Shown piece by piece: positions 14,826 through 23,156 of a stretch of DNA of 34,648 nucleotides (position 1 is its first letter; each line of letters begins with the position of its first letter). Where the stretch lies: positions 1 through 34,648 of the forward strand of contig CAMASI010000053.1 of the NCBI GenBank assembly GCA_945861065.1, read 5' to 3'. Origin of the DNA: Klebsiella pneumoniae. GTDB lineage: Bacteria > Myxococcota_A > UBA796 > GCA-2862545. The position numbers were made by a program, and so were the translations under genes. Below the pieces are notes generated by a model that did not search any database, was not told the origin of the DNA, and saw only the letters and a program-made list of their open reading frames with translations.

Positions 14826-16054
14826 AGCGACGAACGCTCCACTTTCCGAACAACGGAGTTCAACGTATCAGAAATATAAAGGTCGCCATCAGGCGCGATA
14901 TCGACATTGTTTGGCCAGTTCAGCGTCGCTTCCGTCGCGGGGCCCGCGTCTCCGGTCCAACCGGGGTCGCCGGTCCCCGCGATGGTATGGATGATTCCGT
15001 CTGTGCCGACCGATCGAATGGTGTGGTTGTTGGAGTCCGCGATGAGCACCGTCCCATCGACGTCCACCGCCACACCGACCGGCCCGCTCAAGGTCGCCGA
15101 CGTGGCTGGCCCTTCGTCTCCAGCGTACCCAGCCGTTCCAGCGATCCCTGCGAACGTGGACGTTTGGCCGGTCGCAAGTTCTACGCGCCGCACCACGTTG
15201 TTGAAGGTGTCGGACACGAACAAGGAACCGTCGTGCCACGCGAGGTGCTGGGGCAGGCCAAACTCGGCCAAAGCTCCTGGGCCATCCACCATGCCGGACA
15301 CCAGGTTGCCAGCAATTTTCCACACGGTGCCATCGGTTTGGATGACGCGGATACAGTAGTTCAGCGTATCGGCGATGTAGACGTTTCCCTCGTCATCGAC
15401 GTCGATGCCGACAGGCTCGTAGAACAGCGCCGTCGCAGAGGGCTCGCCGTCCTCGGTGTAGCCGACGTCACCGGTACCAGCGGCGATGACAATTGTGTCG
15501 TCCACAACCTTGAGAATCCGACTGGTGTGCTGCTCGAGCACGAGCAACTCTCCGTCGACGGTGAACACCGCATCGATCGGATTCTCCACAGGGGAGTCGA
15601 GCGGCGCAGCCCCGGGGACGGCCCAGGCGTGACTGCCGTCACCGAACACCGTCGTGAGGATCCCGTCCGGGTCCAATCGCCGAATCCGGTAGCCGTTGTA
15701 GTCCACGATGTAAGGGAGCCCGTCGAGCGGGCTGAACGCCACACCGGTGGGAAAATACAACCACGATTCAAGTGCCGGCAGGTTGTTGCCGTTGTTGCCA
15801 CGGGCACCGTCGAGGACACCGTCGCCATCGAGGTCGGGACCCGCCGATCCGGCGACCGTGCAAATGGTGCCAGGACCTTCGCAGGGTTCCAGGGGCACCG
15901 GCTCGGCCACGACCGGCACACCCGCTGCGTCGTCAGGGTCGACGCGGGGCGCACAGGCGGCCAGGCCGACCAGCGCTACAGAAAGCGGGCACACTGCGGC
16001 CCGGGCGCCTACGAAATCGGAGACGCCTAGGGCGCAGCGAACATGCCAGGTCAC
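14822..16054 (-). CDS. NHL-repeat beta-propeller lipoprotein
   Basis: About 410 residues. The signal region ends LVGLAACAPR (lipobox LAAC). The mature part is a series of NHL repeats with the usual pattern, e.g. PVGIDVDDEGNVYIADTLNYCIRVI, DGSLFVSDTFNNVVRRV, and VLIADSNNHTIRSVG. Between them are the linkers common in this type (AGTGDPGWTGDAGPATEATLN). The GTG at 16054, five bases after the upstream stop, is preferred; GTG 15994 would give a shorter signal. It is the only one of the three NHL proteins here without a Thr/Asp stalk. It overlaps the cytochrome gene start. It is probably a surface binding scaffold; no enzymatic residues are evident. Confidence 0.8.
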   Translation of the reverse strand: MTWHVRCALGVSDFVGARAAVCPLSVALVGLAACAPRVDPDDAAGVPVVAEPVPLEPCEGPGTICTVAGSAGPDLDGDGVLDGARGNNGNNLPALESWLYFPTGVAFSPLDGLPYIVDYNGYRIRRLDPDGILTTVFGDGSHAWAVPGAAPLDSPVENPIDAVFTVDGELLVLEQHTSRILKVVDDTIVIAAGTGDVGYTEDGEPSATALFYEPVGIDVDDEGNVYIADTLNYCIRVIQTDGTVWKIAGNLVSGMVDGPGALAEFGLPQHLAWHDGSLFVSDTFNNVVRRVELATGQTSTFAGIAGTAGYAGDEGPATSATLSGPVGVAVDVDGTVLIADSNNHTIRSVGTDGIIHTIAGTGDPGWTGDAGPATEATLNWPNNVDIAPDGDLYISDTLNSVVRKVERSSL

Positions 16055-16059
16055 GGGAC

Positions 16060-17364
16060 CTAGTGGGTGATTTTGCGAACGACGTGGTTCCACGAATCGG
16101 AAACGAACACGTCGCCGTGTACGTCTACAGCTACGCCGTAAGGCTGGCAGAACATAGCGTCGACCGCTGGGCCGCCATCGCCGCCGTACTCGCCGACGAC
16201 CAAGTCGCCGCAGGCGAAAGCCTTGTCACAGGTTCCCGCGAACGTATTGATGTTGCCGTTCGTGTCCACGACGCGAATGCAGTTGTTCTTGGTATCCGCG
16301 ATGTACAACTCGCCGTCGATGCCGAAGGCCAGGTCGCGCGGGCCGTTGAGTTGGGCGTCCATCGCAGGGCCACCGTCGCCGCTGAAGCCGCCGACAGCGT
16401 TCTTGTCGTCGGTCAGCGAGTTTCCGGGAGTCGCGTCCAATGGATTTTCGATGTAGGTTCCGGCCACCTTGCTGATGGTGCCCGCCACCGGATCGAGCAT
16501 GCGCACGACGTTGTTGTCCGTATCCACGAAATACATATTTCCCTCGTGGAAGACCATGCGGCTGGAGGGGTCCGCTGCCTGTCCAACCGAGGCGTGGAAC
16601 AACGCTGACGCGGCCGGGCCGCTGTCACCATCGTAGCCAGCAACTCCCTTGGTTCCGGCTACCGTCGTCACGGTCCCGTCGGCGAGCACGTGGCGAATCA
16701 GTTGGTTTGCCTGATCGGTGATCCACAACTCGCCGGAATCGTCGAAGACGAGGCCCGATGGAAGGTCAAACGCGGCCGTCTCCCGGGGTACGCCGTCGAT
16801 ATAAGACCGCGCCCCTGTGCCGGCCCACCAGTCGAGCGTCTTCGCGGACAGGTTGACGGCGTTAATTCGGCTGTTGTGCCAGGCCGCTACGTACAGGGTG
16901 TTGTCGTCGAGCGGGTTGAAGGCCATGCTCGTGGGATGGTTCCAAGCGGCAGCTAGCGCGGGACCCTCGGGACCATCGCCAAGCATACCGCTTCCTGTCA
17001 CGGACTGGACCAGACCATCCGCACCCATCTTTCGGATCCGGTGGTTGTTGAAGTCGATGATGTACATCGTGCCGTCCGGGCCGAACTCAACGTCTACCAC
17101 GAGGTAGAGCGGCGACTTCGTCCCTTTCAGCCCATCCGGCGCGAATTGCGCGATCTCGGGGATGCCGACCACGACGCACACGTTGCCGGACACCGTGCAC
17201 GGGTCCACAGGCGGCGTGGTGTCCGTGTCCACAGGGTCCGTTTCGGTGGTCTCCGTGTCGGTCGTGTCCGTGTCCACGGTTTCGTGGGTGTCCGTATCCG
17301 TGCCTTCATTGTTTTCGCCGCAGGCGATGAGCGCGAGCGGAATCAGGAAAATTGCGCGGTTCAT
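16060..17364 (-). CDS. NHL-repeat lipoprotein with Thr/Asp stalk
   Basis: 434 residues. The start is supported by AAAGGA upstream and by the signal MNRAIFLIPLALIACGE with lipobox LIAC (Cys15). A stalk of about 35 residues alternates TDTD, TTDT and ETTE. The propeller has NHL blades such as TMYIIDFNNHRIRKMG, GELWITDQANQLIRHV, and GELYIADTKNNCIRVV, ending with GDVFVSDSWNHVVRKI. Gly/Asp-rich inserts (GDGGPA) recur between blades and may bind calcium. It is a paralogue of its two NHL neighbours and lies 44 bases downstream of one of them and 5 bases upstream of the other. Confidence 0.87.
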   Translation of the reverse strand: MNRAIFLIPLALIACGENNEGTDTDTHETVDTDTTDTETTETDPVDTDTTPPVDPCTVSGNVCVVVGIPEIAQFAPDGLKGTKSPLYLVVDVEFGPDGTMYIIDFNNHRIRKMGADGLVQSVTGSGMLGDGPEGPALAAAWNHPTSMAFNPLDDNTLYVAAWHNSRINAVNLSAKTLDWWAGTGARSYIDGVPRETAAFDLPSGLVFDDSGELWITDQANQLIRHVLADGTVTTVAGTKGVAGYDGDSGPAASALFHASVGQAADPSSRMVFHEGNMYFVDTDNNVVRMLDPVAGTISKVAGTYIENPLDATPGNSLTDDKNAVGGFSGDGGPAMDAQLNGPRDLAFGIDGELYIADTKNNCIRVVDTNGNINTFAGTCDKAFACGDLVVGEYGGDGGPAVDAMFCQPYGVAVDVHGDVFVSDSWNHVVRKITH

Positions 17365-17408
17365 GTGATTCCTTTGAGTTTTTGTTTGGTTTCGCGAACG
17401 AGTCAGGC

Positions 17409-18752
17409 TCAGCGGTAGATGATGCGGAAGCGGTGGCTGTAGGTATCCGCGACCACGACGTTCCCGTCGGGGTCGATGTCGACGCCGAAGGGCCGGTACA
17501 GCGTCGCAGAGGTCGCAGGGCCGCCGTCGCCGCCACTGTGTTGTTCGTCGCAGATCTGAACCACCTTTTCGTAGCCGGCCGTATACGGGCAGGTCGCAAC
17601 GCCCGTTCCGGCAAAGGTTGTGACTACGCCGGTGTTGACGTCCACGGCCCGAATCTTGCTGTTATTCGCGTCTGCCACGAACAGTGTGTTGCCATCGAGC
17701 GCGATGTCGGCTGGGTAGTTGAACATCGCGGCGCTACCGGTGGCGTCCACATCGCCCGCTACGCTCGGCGTTCCGGCAAGCAACGTGACCATGCCCGTGG
17801 TGAGGTTCGCCACACGAATGATGTGGCTCTCGGTGTCCGCAATGTAGATCTTATTTCCAGCGGAATTGATCTGAATAGCGCCGCCCGGCTCGGGGTTCGC
17901 GTTCAGGGGGAAATTGAAGCAGGCGTCGAGCAGGGCGACGTCATCCCCGAAGCAGGTGACACCGTCGTCATAGCCCTTCACACCCTTGCCGACGACGGTG
18001 GTGACGACGCTGCCATCGGCCGTGATCTTGCGGATACGCTCGTTCTGCATGTCGACGACCCAAATGTCGTCATTTGCGTCGATGAATATCTCACGCGGCT
18101 GCTTGAACTTCGCGACTGCGGCTGCGCCTCCGTCACCTTCGAAACCGGGCTTGCTACCGGCCCAAACGCGAACGAGGTTCGTGTTCTGGTCCCAGGTACG
18201 GAGCTTGTGGTTATGCCAATTGTCGGCGAACATGAGGCCGTTGGACTGGTAGGCCTGGTTGGTCGGGTGGTTGAGCGCGACAGTATTTCCGGGCGCGCCC
18301 GCGGGCGTCAGGTCGAGTTTGGCTGCATCGCCGTCTCCGAGGAAGGCCGTGCCCATGATGGTTTCGAAGCCGGCCTCTTCTGTGTCGTTGACCTTGCGGA
18401 TCTTGTGGTTGTTCCAGTCTGAAATCAACGTTGGGCCGTAGGGGGAGAACGTCACAGACTGCGGCAACGAGAACCAAGCGTCCAGACGGTGGGCGGCATC
18501 CCCGTTGAACCCATTGATGCCTGCGCCAGCCCACGGGCAGATGTTGCCGGGCGTGGTCGGACAATCGCGCATCACGGACGGAATGGGCTCCGTAGTATCG
18601 GTATCAATGGTGCCCGTCTCGACAGTGTCGGTTTCCGGCGTGGTGTCGGTATCTTCCGTGTCGGTGGTCGGCGTGGTACCGCTGTCTGTTTGTTCAGCGG
18701 GGCCTCCGCAGGCGGCGAGGAAACTCAGGCTCAGCATGGTAATGGGACGCAT
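17409..18752 (-). CDS. NHL-repeat lipoprotein with Thr/Asp stalk
   Basis: 447 residues. The signal MRPITMLSLSFLAACGG has lipobox LAAC (Cys15). The stalk is rich in TTDT, ETDT and TETG. The propeller blades include PTLISDWNNHKIRKVN, GLMFADNWHNHKLRTW, DIWVVDMQNERIRKI, KIYIADTESHIIRVA, and NVVVADTYSHRFRII. Several extra cysteines (e.g. RDCPTTPGNICPWAG, GVTCFGDD, ALLDACFN, VATCPYT) suggest disulfides in an oxidising compartment. A ribosome site AAGGAG lies about ten bases before the ATG, a little far. It belongs to the same train as the NHL gene that follows. Confidence 0.87.
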   Translation of the reverse strand: MRPITMLSLSFLAACGGPAEQTDSGTTPTTDTEDTDTTPETDTVETGTIDTDTTEPIPSVMRDCPTTPGNICPWAGAGINGFNGDAAHRLDAWFSLPQSVTFSPYGPTLISDWNNHKIRKVNDTEEAGFETIMGTAFLGDGDAAKLDLTPAGAPGNTVALNHPTNQAYQSNGLMFADNWHNHKLRTWDQNTNLVRVWAGSKPGFEGDGGAAAVAKFKQPREIFIDANDDIWVVDMQNERIRKITADGSVVTTVVGKGVKGYDDGVTCFGDDVALLDACFNFPLNANPEPGGAIQINSAGNKIYIADTESHIIRVANLTTGMVTLLAGTPSVAGDVDATGSAAMFNYPADIALDGNTLFVADANNSKIRAVDVNTGVVTTFAGTGVATCPYTAGYEKVVQICDEQHSGGDGGPATSATLYRPFGVDIDPDGNVVVADTYSHRFRIIYR

Positions 18753-18780
18753 GATGTCGTCGCTCCTTTTTAGGTTTGGA

Positions 18781-19920
18781 TCAAGGAATGGATGGAAGGG
18801 TCAATTCACCGGCGTACACGATCACACCGTGGTCCAGTGCGCTCAGGTCGCCGCCGACGGCCCAAATGCCGCCGTTGTCGTCGACCCACACGGCATGCAG
18901 CCCAGAGGTCGTGGCGGGTGCGCACGTGTCGGGCGCCCAGGCGCCACCGCTAAACCGCCAGACTGAACCGGCGGCAGTGGAGGCAACGGGATCAAAGGAG
19001 GGGTGGTCGAATACCCCGACAAATCCCGGTGCAAGTTGGGTCGGAGCGGGCGTGATGTCGGTCAACGTTGCGCTGTCTGCGGACCAAGACTGCGCGGCAC
19101 CATTGCCTTGACCGCCTACCGCAACCGTTCCGCTTGCGTCACCGGACACAGTGAAAATCGTCGTTCCCTCGAAGAGCGGGCTGTCTTGGTCGGTCCACGT
19201 TGCCCCGTCCCAATGCATGGACAGGGCGCCGGTACCCACGACGTACACGTCGGTCGCAGAGCGTCCCCACACCTTGAATGCGCCCCGTTCGGTGCCCGAG
19301 GGTGTAGGGGTGGGGGTGGCCGCCAAGGACCAAGTGGTACCGTCGTAATGGTAGATACCACCCGCTACATTGAGGTTGGGGTCAGTGCCCACGAGCCAGA
19401 CGTCGGTTGGAGAGCTTCCCCAGATCCCAAAGAAGACCAAGGCCGGGTCGCCCACGGCCTCCGAGCTAAACGAGCCGGAAGCGATGTCGTAGCGTGCGAC
19501 TTCGCCGTGCCCTCCGGCGGCCCAAATCGTCCCCGCACCGTCGTCCCACATCCACCACAGGTCAAAGTCCAGGGCGGACGTGTCGATTCGGGTCCATGCC
19601 GCACCGTCGAAGTGGTAGAAAAGCGGTCCGGAGGCGTCTCGTGCACCGCAAGCGTACAAATCGTCTGGCGAGCTCGCACTGATGCTGAACAAGGCGGCAT
19701 CGAGGTTCGCGGCGACCGATTGATAGGCGCACGATTCGGACCCGCCGGCGCCTCCGCCACCACTCGCACCGCCGTTTCCACTGCCACCCTCGCCGCTGGA
19801 CCCGCCTGCGCCACCGGCAGGTGAATCGGTCGGGGAAATGTCGGTCGCGCTTGGGTCCGCGCACGCCGCCAATGCGACGCAACACGATGTTCCAAAACGC
19901 CTCCAAAAAGCCGAGGGCAT
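18781..19920 (-). CDS. WG-motif beta-propeller lipoprotein with Gly-rich stalk
   Basis: 379 residues. GGAG lies eight bases before the ATG at 19920. The signal ends VALAACAD (lipobox LAAC), and the stalk is Gly/Ser/Ala-rich (GGAGGSSGEGGSG) rather than Thr/Asp-rich. The rest is a propeller built of blades with WGSSPTDVWLVG, KVWGRSATDVYVVG and GGIWAVGG motifs, joined by YHYDGTTWSLA and MHWDGATWTDQ segments, a pattern frequent in myxobacterial exported proteins. It is an evident paralogue of the gene immediately upstream, sharing blade order and the closing LHAVWVD..GG.WAVGGDL stretch. The function is unknown; a binding or adhesion scaffold is likely. Confidence 0.82.
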   Translation of the reverse strand: MPSAFWRRFGTSCCVALAACADPSATDISPTDSPAGGAGGSSGEGGSGNGGASGGGGAGGSESCAYQSVAANLDAALFSISASSPDDLYACGARDASGPLFYHFDGAAWTRIDTSALDFDLWWMWDDGAGTIWAAGGHGEVARYDIASGSFSSEAVGDPALVFFGIWGSSPTDVWLVGTDPNLNVAGGIYHYDGTTWSLAATPTPTPSGTERGAFKVWGRSATDVYVVGTGALSMHWDGATWTDQDSPLFEGTTIFTVSGDASGTVAVGGQGNGAAQSWSADSATLTDITPAPTQLAPGFVGVFDHPSFDPVASTAAGSVWRFSGGAWAPDTCAPATTSGLHAVWVDDNGGIWAVGGDLSALDHGVIVYAGELTLPSIP

Positions 19921-20017
19921 TGAATGACTCCAATTGCAATGTGACGAGACGACGACGATTGGATCCGTAAGCTCTGAAAAATACGCATGGGTACCGCCCA
20001 ACGAAGGGCGTCCAGGG

Positions 20018-21085
20018 CTATTCAATCACGGGAACCGAATCGGCACCGGCGTAGACGACCACGCCGTCTGTCAGTGCATTGAGGTCGCCGCCGACGGCCC
20101 ACAAGCCACCACCAGGATCCACCCACACTGCGTGCAACCCACGAAACGTGGCCGAGGCGCGCGTGTCTTTCGCCCAAACCCCGGTCCGGTACCACCAAAT
20201 ACTTCCGTTGTTGCCCGAGGCTACCGGGTCCATTCCCTCGCGGTCATACACGCCTAGGAAACCAGGGGCGATCTGGTCAGGTGTCGGCGACGCAAGCGCG
20301 GCCGTCGTGTCGGTCATCGTCTGCGCCTGGCCGTTGCTGGCCCCGCCAACGGCAATTGCGGACGCCCCGTCACCGGCGACCGTAAATAGCGTCACACTCT
20401 CATCGATCGGGCTGTCGATGTCGGACCAGGCGCTTCCGTCCCAGTGCATCGTGAGGCTTCCCGTGCCGACCACAAAGACGTCCGTGGCGCTTCGCCCCCA
20501 CACTTTGAACGCGTCGCGCTGGGACACGCCGTCGGACCTTGTGGAAGCGTTCGCAGCCAGCGACCAGGCTACCCCGTCAAAGTGGTAGATCGCGCCGGGC
20601 AAGTCGCCGAGGATGTCACCGCCAACGGCCCAGACGTCGTTCGCGCTCGTACCCCACGTCCCGAAGTAGGTGTAGGCGGCATCGCCGAGGACCTCCGTCG
20701 TGATCGTGCTCGTCGCGATGTCCACCCGCGCGACGTTGCCCTGCGAACCTGCCATGAACAGGGTTCCGGCGCCGTCACCCCACAACCACCATACGTCCCA
20801 GTTGAGGCCGGTCGTGTCCAGACGCGTCCAACTGGTACCGTCGTAATGGTACACAAGAGCACCAGCGACATCGCGTGCCCCACCGACCCACACGTCGGTC
20901 GCGCTGCTACCCCAAACGGAGACCAACGCGGCCGACAGGCCGTCGCCTACGGCCACAAAAAGGGCTTCGGGGTCAGGCGGCTTGTACGAATCCGTCGTGC
21001 TGTTCGTATCAATGGCGCCCGACTCTTTCGCGTCGCCAGCATCGCCACAGGCTGTAAACAGCAACAACAAAGCGAGTGCTGACAT
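20018..21085 (-). CDS. WG-motif beta-propeller lipoprotein (tandem paralogue)
   Basis: 355 residues from ATG 21085 with signal MSALALLLLFTACGD (lipobox FTAC) and a short acidic linker. The propeller carries VSVWGSSATDVWVGG, GTWGTSANDVWAVGG and KVWGRSATDVFVVG blades with YHYDGTSWTRLD and MHWDGSAWSDID joints. It aligns along its length with the following gene, including the C-terminal LHAVWVDPGGGLWAVGGDLNAL. This indicates a tandem duplication followed by divergence, with replacement of the stalk. It appears to be the first gene of the lipoprotein train. A CGGGC/GCCCG hairpin lies upstream at 21118-21130. The function is unknown. Confidence 0.82.
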   Translation of the reverse strand: MSALALLLLFTACGDAGDAKESGAIDTNSTTDSYKPPDPEALFVAVGDGLSAALVSVWGSSATDVWVGGARDVAGALVYHYDGTSWTRLDTTGLNWDVWWLWGDGAGTLFMAGSQGNVARVDIATSTITTEVLGDAAYTYFGTWGTSANDVWAVGGDILGDLPGAIYHFDGVAWSLAANASTRSDGVSQRDAFKVWGRSATDVFVVGTGSLTMHWDGSAWSDIDSPIDESVTLFTVAGDGASAIAVGGASNGQAQTMTDTTAALASPTPDQIAPGFLGVYDREGMDPVASGNNGSIWWYRTGVWAKDTRASATFRGLHAVWVDPGGGLWAVGGDLNALTDGVVVYAGADSVPVIE

Positions 21086-21186
21086 CCTACAATCTCCGTA
21101 CAACTACGTAGCGCTAACGGGCTAAGCCCGCCGCGGCGACGTCATCCGGACGCGCCGCATGCACGAGTAGGTGTCGTTCGAAGGCC

Positions 21187-21605
21187 CTAAGGTTCCATCA
21201 AGTCCAGGCGAACCCCGAACAACGCCCTTTTCTGACCGAGCGCCGAGTCCAAGGGCGCTGCGGCGGGGCGTTGTTGCATGACTCGACGGAGGGCCGGATT
21301 CGGCCCCCGCGGGGGCGGGTCACGGGACCACCGCCACCGGCCGCCAGGGCCTCGTAGATCGCCCGGGTGTCGTACGCGCCATCGCCCGTGAATCGCTCGA
21401 TGCTGCCGTCGTACCCTCGGATCATCGCAGCCCCGACCGAGCCGTCGTCCATCCCGCTGTCGGTCAACTCCGAGGCCACGATGAAGCCATCGGCGTCCAC
21501 CCCAAGATGAAGCTTGCGCCAGCACCGTCCCGCGCCATCGATCCGAGCCATGCACCAACGCCATGTACTGGTACAATCCGAAGAGGCCGCCCCGCTCGGA
21601 ATCGA
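21187..21605 (-). pseudogene. Decayed IS5-type transposase fragment
   Basis: Minus-strand translation gives the DDE-transposase stretch CWRKLHLGVDADGFIVASELTD, then GMDDGSV and ERFTGDGAYDTRAIYEAL. This is the family pattern around the second catalytic aspartate (GDGAYD). The part just before it (VDS followed by ALVHGSDRWR) fits only in another frame, so a frameshift lies near 21520-21550. The N-terminal half is missing, and the C-terminus runs into unrelated arginine-rich sequence. No terminal inverted repeats were found. The fragment ends about 35 bases from the 3-prime end of tRNA-Leu. Confidence 0.7.
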
Positions 21606-21639
21606 CGAAAACGATCCCGAAACGGGGGGTCCTCCCGAA

Positions 21640-21724
21640 TGGTGGGGGCGGTGGGAGTCGAACCCACACTCCTTTTGGGAACTCGATTTTGAGTCGAGCG
21701 CGTCTGCCATTCCGCCACGCCCCC
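21640..21724 (-). tRNA. tRNA-Leu (anticodon CAA)
   Basis: The minus strand folds into a class II tRNA of 85 bases including an encoded CCA. The acceptor stem is GGGGGCG/CGCCCCC with discriminator A. The anticodon stem CTCGA/TCGAG closes the loop CTCAAAA, giving anticodon CAA (leucine, UUG). The variable arm is long (TTCCCAAAAGGA), as required for tRNA-Leu, and the T loop is GTTCGAC. The 5-prime end lies nine bases after the stop of the unknown gene upstream. Confidence 0.95.
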
Positions 21725-21733
21725 GTGACGTTC

Positions 21734-22510
21734 CTACCAGCGACCAGCCCGGCGATAGCGACCTGCGCTCAGCCTGACCCGCCCCTGGGCGACGAGTTCC
21801 TTTAGCACGGCGAATACCTCGTGGGGAGGTAGCGTCGGGTACTGCTCTTTGAGCCGGTGGCGAACGCCCGCAACGAGGACGGGCTCCGCAAGGCCGGCAT
21901 CGCCGACCCCGCCCAAGCGCTCCAGCGACACATTCCGAATGGCCGTCATCCGCTCCGTGTCCTGGTCCGACAATGGCTCAGGGGCCGGTTTCGGCGTCGC
22001 CACCCGGGGTGCCTTCGGCGCACGTTCTTTCGGTGCCGCGCGCTCCGCAGCCCTCGGCCTTTCATCTACCATCGGCGCCGCTTTCGCTCGCACCATCCGG
22101 GCCCGGCCCGTGCCAATGTCGAAGTTCGCGGGTTCGACGTCCGCCCAGCCTTGCAACAGGGCCGCGACCTTTTCCGGAGACCGATCTGGGCGCTCCCCTT
22201 CTTCCAACAACCAGCTTCGAACGTCGTGCGGGACTCGCGACCCGTGGACTTCGGCGAGTTCCTCGACCAACTCAACCCACGAACGCCCATTCGGCACGTC
22301 GGCGATCTCGCGGCGAATGCGCGCCACGAACTCTCCAAGTCCGAATTTGAGTGACGCGGGGCAAGTGTGATTCTGCAACAAGGCAACCAAGTCAAAGGCA
22401 TTGACCGTTGCAAGCTGAACAAATGGCCTGCGAAGCAAGTCCTGACATTGGACCTCCAGCGTGACCAAGTCGGCGCCGCGAATTGCGACTTCGGGAACAC
22501 GTCGACTCAT
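21734..22510 (-). CDS. Protein of unknown function with Ala/Pro-rich linker
   Basis: 258 residues, no signal peptide. ATG 22510 follows GAGGGTGAGG and gives a compact N-terminal domain (MSRRVPEVAIRGADLVTLEV to about residue 140) that looks alpha-helical with charged surfaces. A linker rich in Ala, Pro, Lys and Arg (about 145-190) follows. A C-terminal segment (VRHRLKEQYPTLPPHEVFAVLKELVAQGRVRL) could form a winged-helix-like unit. I do not recognise a family. It is divergent from the cobalamin adenosyltransferase with 49 bases between start codons, and its stop lies nine bases before tRNA-Leu, so the two may share a transcript. A DNA- or RNA-binding role is only a suggestion. Confidence 0.6.
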   Translation of the reverse strand: MSRRVPEVAIRGADLVTLEVQCQDLLRRPFVQLATVNAFDLVALLQNHTCPASLKFGLGEFVARIRREIADVPNGRSWVELVEELAEVHGSRVPHDVRSWLLEEGERPDRSPEKVAALLQGWADVEPANFDIGTGRARMVRAKAAPMVDERPRAAERAAPKERAPKAPRVATPKPAPEPLSDQDTERMTAIRNVSLERLGGVGDAGLAEPVLVAGVRHRLKEQYPTLPPHEVFAVLKELVAQGRVRLSAGRYRRAGRW

Positions 22511-22559
22511 CCTCACCCTCGTGCGTCCGGCCCGGCTAACGGGGCGCAGGGGTCGGCAC

Positions 22560-23156
22560 ATGAGGATCAACCGTGTCGTGACACGACAGGGCGATGGCGG
22601 GACCACACAACTCGTCGGCGGAGCGGTCGTTTCCAAAGACGACATCCGCGTCGAAGCCTACGGTTCCGTCGACGAACTCAACGCGCAAGTGGGTTTGGCA
22701 CGCGCGCTCATCGGCCGCGCCGACGCCGTTGCCATCGAGCTCGACGATGCGCTCGGCGCGATCCAACAAGACTTGTTCGACGTCGGAGCCGACCTCGCGA
22801 CACCTGCCGCGGATCGTCACCCGTCCATGCGACAGGTCAGCGATGAAGACGTCCTACGCCTCGAAACGGTAGTCGATCGCTGGAACGCAAATCTTCCGCC
22901 ACTTCGCGATTTCGTGCTTCCGGGTGGATCGCCGCCGCTCGCTGCCCTGCATGTGGCCCGTACCGTGTGCCGACGCGCCGAACGCCGTACGGTGACCCTG
23001 ATTCGCGCCGTTCCGGATGTGGATTCCGCCGCGATCCGCTACCTAAACCGACTGTCCGACCTGCTCTTCGTGGCCGGACGATGGTTTGCCAACGCAAGGG
23101 GCGAGGTCGAACCCATCTGGATCCGAGACCGGTTCAAGACGCTGTCGCCACCCTGA
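22560..23156 (+). CDS. PduO-type cob(I)alamin adenosyltransferase
   Basis: 198 residues, the usual length for the MMAB/PduO class, which transfers the adenosyl group of ATP to cob(I)alamin to make coenzyme B12. The motifs are in the expected order: TRQGDGGTTQL (ATP-binding N-terminal loop), YGSVDELNAQVG, DLFDVGADLATP, FVLPGGS, ARTVCRRAER, and YLNRLSDLLF. The ATG at 22560 starts right before the conserved MRINRVVTRQGD. The last 23 bases overlap the end of the convergent flgD gene. No B12-dependent mutase is nearby, so its client enzyme is encoded elsewhere. Confidence 0.92.
   Translation: MRINRVVTRQGDGGTTQLVGGAVVSKDDIRVEAYGSVDELNAQVGLARALIGRADAVAIELDDALGAIQQDLFDVGADLATPAADRHPSMRQVSDEDVLRLETVVDRWNANLPPLRDFVLPGGSPPLAALHVARTVCRRAERRTVTLIRAVPDVDSAAIRYLNRLSDLLFVAGRWFANARGEVEPIWIRDRFKTLSPP

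Noticed and set aside
14987-18422. Several plus-strand frames of 270-360 residues opposite the NHL genes
   Set aside because: They are rich in Val, Arg, His and Asp without hydrophobic periodicity or domains, as expected for antisense of NHL repeats.
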